This document shows positions 27,715 through 35,857 of a stretch of DNA of 64,000 nucleotides, one piece after another; position 1 is the first letter of the stretch, and every line of letters starts with the position of its first letter. The stretch lies in contig CALSTV010000001.1 of NCBI GenBank assembly GCA_943789365.1, forward strand, positions 1,984,001-2,048,000. The letters run 5' to 3'. The position numbers and the translations under genes are program-made. Origin of the DNA: an uncultured Flavobacteriaceae bacterium. GTDB lineage: Bacteria > Bacteroidota > Bacteroidia > Flavobacteriales > Flavobacteriaceae. The notes beneath the pieces are model-generated. The model did not search any database. It was not told the DNA's origin and saw only the letters and a list, made by a program, of their open reading frames with translations.

Positions 27715-28688
27715 TCCCAATCTAACAAACGTTTTTGACCTGTTAGTTTTTGAATGTTTGTTATGTCTTGAGACATTTCTACCACACCTTTATACTCGCT
27801 TTTTTCGTTACGGATAGCGAAATACCTAATGTGAATCATTTTGTCTTTCATTTGGAACCAGAACTCGGCTTGGTCTTTAGTTCCTGCTCTAAACTCTTCT
27901 ACAATACGGATTACCATGTCTACACTTTTTGGAGGATGGCAGAATTTTACTTCACGTCCTATGATTCCCTTGCTTCTTGAAAAAACGCGATTTTTTCCTC
28001 GGTTGTAAAAAATCACCTTGTCATTTTCATCTACATAGGTAATGTCGACAGGTAAAAATCGAAGGAGTAAGTTTACTTGATCCGGTGTCATATAACCCTC
28101 ATCATAATGAAAAGTATTGTCTAAGGAAAATGACAACTCACGTGATTCGATGTCTTTGGAAGGATGTATATAAGCTGCTTCTATTATAGGCGGATATGGA
28201 CTTGGTGTAGCTTTTAGCATCCATCCAATTTCTGCATCTCCTTCATAGAACTCTTCCCAATCTTCTTTAAAAAGGAGCTCCAAAGCATTTGGAAAAAGTA
28301 CCGTGTCTTCTATAGTCAACAGACGCTGAATACCTTCTATTAAATAGGGGAGGTTTTCCGTGATTTTATCATAATGTTTATTGGTGTTGTGTTCCTCTAG
28401 AAGTCGGAATTGTGACCGTAACGTGTCGTGAAAAGACCACATCCCTTTTGAAGGACCTGTCCACCCATGTTTTTCTAAATAAGGAAACAATTGATTTTCT
28501 TTTCGCACAAATCGCTTTTCAATGGTTGCCAGCTCATTAAAAATGTTGAAGTATTTTTCAAAATCTTCCGAGGCATTGCAATCGGAAAGTCCGAATAGTA
28601 ACTCTTGAATAAGGGTACTTTCTTTGTAATATATTTGAACAGGATGTCCTTTTGGAAGTTTTTCTACTACAGGTACTAAGAAATTCAT
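27711..28688 (-). CDS. DUF438-type hemerythrin-PAS protein
   Basis: 325 residues. The N-terminal 150 form a hemerythrin-like helical domain with candidate iron ligands H15 (GHPVQIYYKE), the E in RKENQLFPYLEKH, the H in SFHDTLR and the E in TIEDTVLFPNA. The C-terminal 120 residues are a PAS domain (VDITYVDENDKVIFYNRG, GREVKFCHPPKSV) that could hold heme or another ligand. Family members are linked to oxygen or NO responses. It is divergent from the H-NOX operon 209 bp away and convergent with the Rrf2 gene. Confidence 0.88.
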   Translation of the reverse strand: MNFLVPVVEKLPKGHPVQIYYKESTLIQELLFGLSDCNASEDFEKYFNIFNELATIEKRFVRKENQLFPYLEKHGWTGPSKGMWSFHDTLRSQFRLLEEHNTNKHYDKITENLPYLIEGIQRLLTIEDTVLFPNALELLFKEDWEEFYEGDAEIGWMLKATPSPYPPIIEAAYIHPSKDIESRELSFSLDNTFHYDEGYMTPDQVNLLLRFLPVDITYVDENDKVIFYNRGKNRVFSRSKGIIGREVKFCHPPKSVDMVIRIVEEFRAGTKDQAEFWFQMKDKMIHIRYFAIRNEKSEYKGVVEMSQDITNIQKLTGQKRLLDWD

Positions 28689-28704
28689 ATGAAATTGTTT
28701 TTCG

Positions 28705-28712
28705 CAAAGGTA
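28705..28712 (-). promoter_or_regulatory. candidate -7 box TACCTTTG for the DUF438 gene
   Basis: Exact TAnnTTTG match on the minus strand, 16 bp before the start codon at 28688. Confidence 0.5.
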
Positions 28713-28897
28713 CTTTTGGTAAAGTTTGTGATTTATGATGGATATCAGTTTGAACTATTTTTTTAACGCATCACAATTTATAATTCATTCGTCTAATCAA
28801 AAGAACCATTCATCGATAGATAAAAGTATTTGACCTATTGAAGTACGTAGTTATGATGAAATTTTATAAATTCACACAAACTTAACCACAGAGTATC

Positions 28898-29314
28898 ATG
28901 AATAGGTTATTGACTGTATTACTAATAGAAGACGATGCTATTGAAATAATGAAATTAAAAAGAACAATTTCATCGTTAAAACTAAGGCATACTATCATTG
29001 AAACAAATAATGGAGTAGACGCTCGTGAAATTCTTAAAGGAAAACATGAGTTACCTGATATAATTTTATTAGATTTAAACATGCCAAAACTCAATGGCAT
29101 TGAATTTTTGACTATTTTAAAGGAAAATCAGGATTTACAGCACATCCCAACCATAATTCTAACGACCTCAAATAACAGTAAAGACATGTTAGAATGTTAC
29201 AAAATAGGAATTGCTGGGTATGTGTTAAAACCGCTTAAATATGAGGACTATGTGGCCAAAATAGAACGAGTATTGGCATATTGGAGTTGTAACGAACTAA
29301 TAAGGAATAAATGA
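28898..29314 (+). CDS. CheY-like single-domain response regulator
   Basis: 138 residues, receiver domain only. The acidic pocket is E11-D12-D13, the phospho-acceptor D59 (ILLDLNMPKLNG) and the conserved lysine K111 (VLKPL). It is the first gene of the H-NOX operon and its stop overlaps the H-NOX start by 4 bp. With no output domain it may shuttle phosphate or bind a partner protein. Confidence 0.93.
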   Translation: MNRLLTVLLIEDDAIEIMKLKRTISSLKLRHTIIETNNGVDAREILKGKHELPDIILLDLNMPKLNGIEFLTILKENQDLQHIPTIILTTSNNSKDMLECYKIGIAGYVLKPLKYEDYVAKIERVLAYWSCNELIRNK

Positions 29315-29850
29315 AAGGTATTGTATTTACAGAATTTTTAGAGTTGGTAGAAGCCAAATTTGGCTTGGAAATGGTGGATACGATTATTTCACAATCTGAA
29401 TTAGATTCGGGAGGTGTATATACTTCGATTGGTACTTATAGTTTTTCTGAAATGCGGAGTCTCTTAAAAAACTTGAGTTCGAATACACAAATTTCAATAG
29501 ATAATTTATTGTTGGTATATGCAGAACATTTTTTTTCAGTTATAGAAAGAAGTTATCCAGACATGTTGGCTGCCTATAAGGATCCAATTGAAATGCTGTC
29601 CTCAATTGAACATCATATACATGTTGAAGTTCGTAAAATATACCACGATGCTGAGTTGCCAACTTTTGAAGTGTTGGAAAAATCCGAAAATAGTTTGGTG
29701 ATGGTTTACAGATCGAGTCGAGCCATGCATCATTTTGGTTTGGGATTGATGAATAAAACATTTGAACACTTTAACGCAACTGCAGAGATCAATCTTGAAA
29801 AAATAAACGAAGATGGAACGGTTGTAAAGTTTACTATTGATAAAACATAA
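29311..29850 (+). CDS. H-NOX heme nitric-oxide/oxygen sensor
   Basis: 179 residues, the standard length. The predicted axial heme ligand is H104, in HVEVRKIYHDAELP, 13 residues before P117 as in characterised H-NOX proteins. The heme-propionate motif YxSxR is present as Y133-RS-S-R137. The family binds NO through ferrous heme and, in bacteria, controls a partner histidine kinase or cyclic-di-GMP enzyme. Here it overlaps the receiver gene by 4 bp and lies 12 bp before a multi-PAS histidine kinase, the expected partner. Confidence 0.95.
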   Translation: MKGIVFTEFLELVEAKFGLEMVDTIISQSELDSGGVYTSIGTYSFSEMRSLLKNLSSNTQISIDNLLLVYAEHFFSVIERSYPDMLAAYKDPIEMLSSIEHHIHVEVRKIYHDAELPTFEVLEKSENSLVMVYRSSRAMHHFGLGLMNKTFEHFNATAEINLEKINEDGTVVKFTIDKT

Positions 29851-29862
29851 ATCCATTCTAAG

Positions 29863-31842
29863 ATGAGTCAAAACAAGATTGACATTTTAGAAAGAGCTTT
29901 GGCACGTGAAAAAGCGGCGAGAAAACAAGCTGAGAAAATCCTTGAAGATAAATCGGCAGAACTGTATCGTTTGACACGGGAACTTTCTGCAGCAAACTCG
30001 CAGTTAGAACACTCCATTCAGGAAAAAGATTCACAATTAAAAGGGATCTTTGGCAATATCATAGATGCCTATGTGGTTATGGATTTGGAAGGGTTTGTGC
30101 TTAAAATGAACGATGCCGCCATACAAATGTTAGACTACGATTTTCGTGAAGAAAAAATCAACTTGTTTAAGCTTGTACATCCTGATGAAATACAAAAAAC
30201 CAAAGAAGCTTTTCGTGAGTTGTATGTTAACGGTTTTCTCAAAAATTTTCAGCTTAAAATACTACCCAGAACGCAATCTGCTAAAATTGTTCAAATTAAT
30301 GCCAGTATTGTGTATGATAAAAACAACATTGCTATTGCAGCGCAAGGAATTGTTAGAGATATTACTAATGACATCCGTGCACAAGAAAAATTAATTGCCT
30401 CGGAAAATAGATTGTCCACTTTGGTTTTAAATTTAGATTCGGGAGTGTTATTGGTTGACGAGAATAAGAATATTGTATTGACTAATACTAAACTCTGTGA
30501 ATTGTTTTCTATCACTAAAGAACCGAAAGACATGGTAGGTTTGGCCATAGCTGGATTTGCTGAAGCTCATAAAAACATTTTTGAAAATCCGCAGGCTTTT
30601 GTAGAGAGGATACAGCAGTTAGTTGCGCACAAACAAATGGTCTTGGGCGATGAATTAAAAATGGAAGACGGTTCCATACTAGAAAGAGACTATATTCCTA
30701 TTTACGAAAATAAAAAATACAAAGGACATCTGTGGAGTTACCGAGATGTAACGCTTCAACGAAAATACAGCAGAAGTATTGAAGCTGAAAAACAAAAATA
30801 CAGCAACATTATCGCCAATATGAACTTAGGCTTGTTAGAAGTTGACAATCAGGATAGGATAATGATGTCCAATCAAAGTTTTTTAAAAATGTCGGGTTAT
30901 GCAGAAGAAGATCTTATTGGCAGAATAGCAAAAGAAGTTTTTCTTTCAAAGGAACATTTTGAGAATATTGAAAACGAAAATTCAAATCGATTGATAGGAA
31001 AGTCGAACTCTTATGAATTGTTGGTGAAAACGAAGAGTGGAGAACAACGTTCCTGGCTCATTAGTGGGGCGCCAAACTACAATTTGAAAGGAGAAGTCAT
31101 TGGGTCGATTGGTATTCATTTAGATATCTCAGACTTTAGAAATCTTGAAAAACAAAAAGAATTACTTTTAGCAAAACTAGAGAAAAGTAATATTGAATTA
31201 GAAGAATATGCACATATAGTTTCCCATGACTTGAAGTCTCCGTTACGAAGTATTAATGCATTGGTAAGTTGGCTGAAAGAAGACAATCAAGGTAAGTTTG
31301 ATGCCGTTAGTTTAGAAAATATTTCTTTAATAGAAATTACATTGGAAAAAATGGAACAATTAATTTCAGATGTGCTAACCTATTCGAGCATCAATGCGGA
31401 AAGTTTTGAAACTAAATATGTCGATTTAAATTCTATTGTCGAAGGGTTAAGACATGTGTTGTTTTTTCCAGAACATATTGAAATGAAAATTGTAAACCCA
31501 TTACCCGTCATAAAAGGTGATACAATTCGTTTACAACAATTGTTTCAAAATGTAATAGGAAATGCCATTCAATATATAGAAAAAGATAAAGGATTGATTG
31601 AAGTATCCGTTAAGGAAACACCATCTTATTATGAGTTTTCGATAAAAGACAATGGTATTGGGATTGAAAAACACCATTATGAAAAAATATTTAAAATTTT
31701 TCAATCGTTAAATCCAAGTAAAGTTTCCTCTGGAATAGGTTTGTCAATTGTGAAGAAAATTGTAAATCAATACCAAGGTGAAGTTTGGCTTGTTTCAGAA
31801 CTTGGCGTTGGGAGTACTTTCTTTTTCACTATAAAAAAATAG
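29863..31842 (+). CDS. multi-PAS sensor histidine kinase, H-NOX partner
   Basis: 659 residues, no membrane segments. Order: coiled coil (5-65), three PAS domains (about 62-175, 185-300, 310-430), HisKA with phospho-acceptor H455 (IVSHDLKSPLRS) and an HATPase domain (about 540-659) with the N box NVIGNAIQYI, DNGIGIEK and SSGIGLSIVKKIV. The soluble architecture and tight linkage to H-NOX suggest control by direct contact with the heme protein, probably through the coiled coil or the first PAS. Phosphate would pass to the Hpt and the receivers encoded around it. Confidence 0.93.
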   Translation: MSQNKIDILERALAREKAARKQAEKILEDKSAELYRLTRELSAANSQLEHSIQEKDSQLKGIFGNIIDAYVVMDLEGFVLKMNDAAIQMLDYDFREEKINLFKLVHPDEIQKTKEAFRELYVNGFLKNFQLKILPRTQSAKIVQINASIVYDKNNIAIAAQGIVRDITNDIRAQEKLIASENRLSTLVLNLDSGVLLVDENKNIVLTNTKLCELFSITKEPKDMVGLAIAGFAEAHKNIFENPQAFVERIQQLVAHKQMVLGDELKMEDGSILERDYIPIYENKKYKGHLWSYRDVTLQRKYSRSIEAEKQKYSNIIANMNLGLLEVDNQDRIMMSNQSFLKMSGYAEEDLIGRIAKEVFLSKEHFENIENENSNRLIGKSNSYELLVKTKSGEQRSWLISGAPNYNLKGEVIGSIGIHLDISDFRNLEKQKELLLAKLEKSNIELEEYAHIVSHDLKSPLRSINALVSWLKEDNQGKFDAVSLENISLIEITLEKMEQLISDVLTYSSINAESFETKYVDLNSIVEGLRHVLFFPEHIEMKIVNPLPVIKGDTIRLQQLFQNVIGNAIQYIEKDKGLIEVSVKETPSYYEFSIKDNGIGIEKHHYEKIFKIFQSLNPSKVSSGIGLSIVKKIVNQYQGEVWLVSELGVGSTFFFTIKK

Positions 31843-31848
31843 CGATGT

Positions 31849-32166
31849 ATGGAAACAGCAAATTTAACCTATATAAAAAACCTTTCGGGTGGTGATATTT
31901 CCTTTGAAGAAAAGATCATTACTATTTTAAAAAGTGAGTTGCCAGAAGAGCAGAAGACTTATTTTTTTTGTCTTCAAAACAAAAACTACAAAGATACCGC
32001 GGAGATTGTGCATAAACTTAAACATAAAATTAGTATTTTAGGACTTAAGAAAAGTTATCAGATAGCAGTTGAGTTTGAGGAAAACCTATTAAAAGGAAAT
32101 GCGATGGGGAAAGATGATTTTGAGAAAATTTTAATGAACATGACAAAATTTGTCGAACAACTTTAA
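31849..32166 (+). CDS. Hpt histidine phosphotransfer protein
   Basis: 105 residues, all helical. The Hpt signature is VHKLKHKISILG with phospho-acceptor H55, K58 in place and H59 replacing the usual glycine of HxLKG. It starts 6 bp after the kinase gene. It would carry phosphate from the kinase to the LytTR regulator or the stand-alone receiver. Confidence 0.88.
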   Translation: METANLTYIKNLSGGDISFEEKIITILKSELPEEQKTYFFCLQNKNYKDTAEIVHKLKHKISILGLKKSYQIAVEFEENLLKGNAMGKDDFEKILMNMTKFVEQL

Positions 32167-32176
32167 TATTTTTTTT

Positions 32177-32884
32177 ATGAATTGTATTATCATCGACGAC
32201 GAATCTACGGCGAGAACAATTTTAGCACAACTGTGTAAAAATGTACCTGATTTACTTGTTGTAGATGAATTCCCTAATGCTTTGCAAGCAATCAAATTTT
32301 TAAACGAAAACCAGGTTGATCTAATATTTTTAGATATTCATATGCCAGATTTTTCGGGGTTTGATTTTATTAAAACCCTCAAAAAACCCACCAATATTGT
32401 AGTTACTACCTCAGATAAAGGCTATGCCTTAGAGGCTTTTGAATATGATTTTATTGTTGATTATTTAGTCAAACCCATACAGATAGAACGATTTGAAAAG
32501 TCTATTAAAAAAGTAGAAAAAGCAATTGAAACGAAGCCAACCAGAAAAGCAACATCTGGTCAAGAAAATGTAGAAAATGATTTGTACGTAAATATTGACC
32601 GTCGATTAATAAAAATTGATATTTCGAGTATATATCTCATCGAAGCAAAGGGTGATTATATCAATGTAAAGACACAGGAGAAAAATTATATTGTGCACTC
32701 TACCTTAAAAAAAATAGAACAGAAACTTCCCGATAGTTTATTCATTAAAATACATAGATCCTATATCATTAATATTGATAAAATTATCGATATTGAAGAT
32801 AACAGCGTTCTCATTGAAAAGGATGTAATTCCTGTAAGTCGTTTGTGCAGACCCGAATTAATGAGAAGATTGAATCTTCTCTAA
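32177..32884 (+). CDS. LytTR-family response regulator
   Basis: 235 residues from ATG 32177; a TTG start at 32150 would overlap the Hpt gene. Receiver domain 1-120 with D7, D8, phospho-acceptor D53 (FLDIHMPDFSG) and K101 (YLVKPIQ); LytTR DNA-binding domain about 135-235 (IYLIEAKGDYINV, KIHRSYIINIDKI). It is the DNA-binding output of the H-NOX operon. Two palindromes lie just downstream, ahead of the DUF4114 gene, and are candidate targets. Confidence 0.94.
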   Translation: MNCIIIDDESTARTILAQLCKNVPDLLVVDEFPNALQAIKFLNENQVDLIFLDIHMPDFSGFDFIKTLKKPTNIVVTTSDKGYALEAFEYDFIVDYLVKPIQIERFEKSIKKVEKAIETKPTRKATSGQENVENDLYVNIDRRLIKIDISSIYLIEAKGDYINVKTQEKNYIVHSTLKKIEQKLPDSLFIKIHRSYIINIDKIIDIEDNSVLIEKDVIPVSRLCRPELMRRLNLL

Positions 32885-32954
32885 TACCTTATCGATATTA
32901 AATTCCCTTTGGTCGATACTTTTAGCCAAATTAAACGAATAGCACTAATTTGAT

Positions 32955-32966
32955 CTTCATATGAAG
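32955..32966. promoter_or_regulatory. 12-bp palindrome CTTCATATGAAG
   Basis: Perfect palindrome in the 115-bp gap between the LytTR regulator and the DUF4114 gene; a candidate operator. LytTR proteins often prefer direct repeats, so the link is open. Confidence 0.4.
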
Positions 32967-32975
32967 GTGTTTTTG

Positions 32976-32998
32976 AGACATATTTAAAATATATGTCT
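32976..32998. promoter_or_regulatory. inverted repeat AGACATAT-n7-ATATGTCT abutting a start codon
   Basis: Eight-bp perfect arms with a 7-nt loop end one base before the ATG at 33000. In RNA it would form a hairpin over the ribosome-binding region; in DNA it could be an operator. Confidence 0.4.
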
Positions 32999-32999
32999 T

Positions 33000-35441
33000 A
33001 TGAGAAATTTAGTACTCCACTTTGTTATATTGTTTTCAATAAGCACATTAAGTGCTCAAAATTATAATTATTTAGGTGATTATTCTTCCAACGGTACACC
33101 GTATTACCTAGAGTCAGAAAGAGATGTGATTTCTGTAGATACACAGGAGATGATTAGCAACGCCTTACCAGAGAGTTTTCCGGTTCCTGATTACAACCCG
33201 CATTATATTACTTCAGGTTACGATACCGATGTAAATTTAGATGAAGATGCTGAAGTATGGGTAACATTTGTTGATGAGGGAGCAGGGTATAGAAACGTTT
33301 TAGGATTTTTCACCTACCCCGTTGGAAACCCTCCTGCAGAAGTACCTAATCCCGATCAAATTACGATTATTTTTCCTAATGTTTCGGCATTGGGTAGTGG
33401 CGGGGGTTTACTAATGGGAGATAAAGTGAAAATAGGGACTTTTAGTGCTGGAACCGCCATAGGTTGGGTGTTGTTTGCCAATGCATGGAGACATAACCAA
33501 GTGGGATATGGTTATTGGAGTTTGTTTTCAAACCCCATCTACAACCCTGAACCAACTCCAGATCTTCAACATCATAACGTGTTGTTAAAAGATCCGGCAA
33601 ACGAACGTATTATTTTAGGTTTTGAAGACATCAGACGTGATTATAGGTCTTGTGATAACGATTTTAACGATGCTATTTTTTACGTAACAGCCAACCCTTA
33701 TGAAGCAATGGTTACCAACAATTTTGTGGATGTTGATGAAGCTACCCCTGATGTTTCTTCAGCTGCAGATGGCGGTCTAGAAAGTAATGGGAATTTGGCC
33801 AGTTTGATTGCTCAGAGAAATTTCAAACGCAGTAAGAATAATTCAGTTGCCAATAAGAAAAGTGCTCAAAAGAAATTTAGCAAGGCTCAAAGAAAAGCCA
33901 GTAAAGTGAAAAGAACTTCACTTGAAAACTACTTGCCCGAAACAGGAATGTTTCAAACCGAAGTCGCTCAAATATCGAGTCCGGAAGACTTGCTTGGTGT
34001 GACCAATGCAACCGAAATATTTTCAGTGGATATGTATGATGGAGAGCATAGAGTTTCTGCTGTTTTGGCAACAGCTACATCAGGTAGCGTTTATGACCAC
34101 TCGAAAGCAATATGTGATCGCTTGAATAGCGCTACTCTGGAAGATGTAAGACCCGTAACGGTTAGAGGACATCAAATCATCAGCTCAAAAATAATAAGAA
34201 GCGAAGGACATAAGGAATATGCTTTGAGTTTTTCGGTGAAATTAGGAGCAACAAAAAACGAAGTACTCAGCTTTTGGGGTATCGACCAATATCCAGAAGG
34301 AGATTATTACAACTTTCAAATTTGGGGGAATTCATTTTCTCAGGTGTTCGCTATAGCCAATCATGTATTTGACAGTTTAGCAGCTGAAAAAAGTCTGGTA
34401 AGTACCCCCATTGAAGATAAAACACCTCAGGTTTTTGTCAAATCCGGAGTATATAAGAACGGAAAAATAACCCTTGAAATCGTAAATAAAGTAAGGGCAA
34501 AATCTATGGTGTTCTCGGCGAGTGCTACGAGTACAGAAGTTTCTGATAGAACCGATATGGAACAAACAATTGCATTGTCTGGTGCATGGAATGAGTCCGT
34601 AGTTATTGAAACCGGAAACCTGTTTGATGTTGGTTTATCAATCGGTACCACAGACTCTGCTCAAAAAGATGTTTTGTATTTGGCGGACGGACCTTGGGGA
34701 GTTGATTATGCTCCACAATTAGTGCAGGTAACCAATTTTGATATCGCGCAAAATGACAATGCCGAAGAAGAAGGCGTACATTTTGTAGAAAGAAATATGA
34801 TGGTTTCAGGAAATATAAAAGGTATTGCAAATATGTTCCGACACTTATTACCTGGTGACCAAGAACTAGATGTCACGCCCTATAATGTTTTAAGCTTTTC
34901 AATGGTGGGATCGCATCCGGTAGAAGTTATTTTATTGACAGATGCCATTGAAGATTGGAACAACAGATTAAGAACTACGATTACTCCTAGTGAAGATGAG
35001 AAGAATTTCACCATTCCTTTTGAAGATTTTGTGGATGGAAATGGAAATGCATTTGATCTGGAATCGGTAAAATCTTTGGTGTTCTCTGTTGCCGGAAATT
35101 ATAAATCAATGAATCCCTTTTCAATAGAGATTAAAGATGTGCAATTAAGAGAAGCGCGAATTGCCGCTGTGAATTCACAGAACTCAAAAACAAACCAAGT
35201 CATAAATTACCCGAATCCTTTTACAGGAAGCACCACAATTCAGCTACCTAATGTGACAGGTAATGTGGTTATCAAAGTATATGACACCAATGGAAGACTG
35301 TTAGATCAGCAAAGCTTGACTTCGGACTACAGTGACGCTGTGCGCTATACCGCTAAATCAAACCTACGTGGTAGGTTCTATTATAGCATTAAAGATGCTG
35401 CACAAAAAGAATTTAAAGGCAGTTTTGTAATAATCAAATAA
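33000..35441 (+). CDS. DUF4114-containing protein secreted by the type IX system
   Basis: 813 residues with a signal peptide (1-19). A DUF4114 domain occupies about residues 130-232 (VGYGYWSLFSNP, ERIILGFEDI, CDNDFNDAIFYV). Residues 270-305 are a lysine-rich linker. The C-terminal 75 residues are a type A T9SS sorting domain (VINYPNPFTGSTTIQLP, VKVYDTNGRLLDQ in form). The protein should be exported and displayed or released at the cell surface, perhaps as an adhesin or matrix component. It directly follows the H-NOX/LytTR operon, which makes it a candidate output. Confidence 0.88.
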   Translation: MRNLVLHFVILFSISTLSAQNYNYLGDYSSNGTPYYLESERDVISVDTQEMISNALPESFPVPDYNPHYITSGYDTDVNLDEDAEVWVTFVDEGAGYRNVLGFFTYPVGNPPAEVPNPDQITIIFPNVSALGSGGGLLMGDKVKIGTFSAGTAIGWVLFANAWRHNQVGYGYWSLFSNPIYNPEPTPDLQHHNVLLKDPANERIILGFEDIRRDYRSCDNDFNDAIFYVTANPYEAMVTNNFVDVDEATPDVSSAADGGLESNGNLASLIAQRNFKRSKNNSVANKKSAQKKFSKAQRKASKVKRTSLENYLPETGMFQTEVAQISSPEDLLGVTNATEIFSVDMYDGEHRVSAVLATATSGSVYDHSKAICDRLNSATLEDVRPVTVRGHQIISSKIIRSEGHKEYALSFSVKLGATKNEVLSFWGIDQYPEGDYYNFQIWGNSFSQVFAIANHVFDSLAAEKSLVSTPIEDKTPQVFVKSGVYKNGKITLEIVNKVRAKSMVFSASATSTEVSDRTDMEQTIALSGAWNESVVIETGNLFDVGLSIGTTDSAQKDVLYLADGPWGVDYAPQLVQVTNFDIAQNDNAEEEGVHFVERNMMVSGNIKGIANMFRHLLPGDQELDVTPYNVLSFSMVGSHPVEVILLTDAIEDWNNRLRTTITPSEDEKNFTIPFEDFVDGNGNAFDLESVKSLVFSVAGNYKSMNPFSIEIKDVQLREARIAAVNSQNSKTNQVINYPNPFTGSTTIQLPNVTGNVVIKVYDTNGRLLDQQSLTSDYSDAVRYTAKSNLRGRFYYSIKDAAQKEFKGSFVIIK

Positions 35442-35463
35442 CCTTTTTTCCTCCCCCGGGCTA

Positions 35464-35496
35464 AAACCCCTTAATACTTCGTGTATTAAGGGGTTT
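35464..35496 (+). terminator. hairpin terminator after the DUF4114 gene
   Basis: AAACCCCTTAATAC and GTATTAAGGGGTTT form a 14-bp perfect stem around a TTCGT loop, ending in a T-rich tract. Confidence 0.85.
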
Positions 35497-35857
35497 GTCT
35501 TTTGAGCTTTCGTTGTAAATTGCCATTGTTCTATGGCGTTTGTCTTTGATGAACTCTTTTCCATCAGCAATTAAAACTCAACTTATTCCATAGTATGAAT
35601 CAAAGAGTTCTCTCGCATATAAACCTATAGGGACTCTGGTTCTCTTTAAGAACTGTCGTTTGTTTATACTGTTTCAATACTAAAAATCCAGCAGCTGAAC
35701 GGAAGTTAGGTTTTGACTTTTTGCAATGTTTTAATTCTCGTGCCATGTTGATTTTCAAAGGAGGCTTTTGGCTCAAAAAGTAATAAGTTGGGTAAAAGGA
35801 ATCCATTCGCACATGTGCGAGATACTTGAATTTCTAAAGAACATTGAGAATTAATTT
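35497..35857. other. 361-bp convergent intergenic region
   Basis: No gene is supported. It contains a perfect 14-bp palindrome TCGCACATGTGCGA at 35807-35820. A 70-codon minus-strand frame is present, but it lacks recognisable domains or a start signal. Confidence 0.5.

Noticed and set aside
35600-35812. 70-codon minus-strand frame between convergent genes
   Set aside because: No domain, no start signal and no operon context; cannot be separated from chance.
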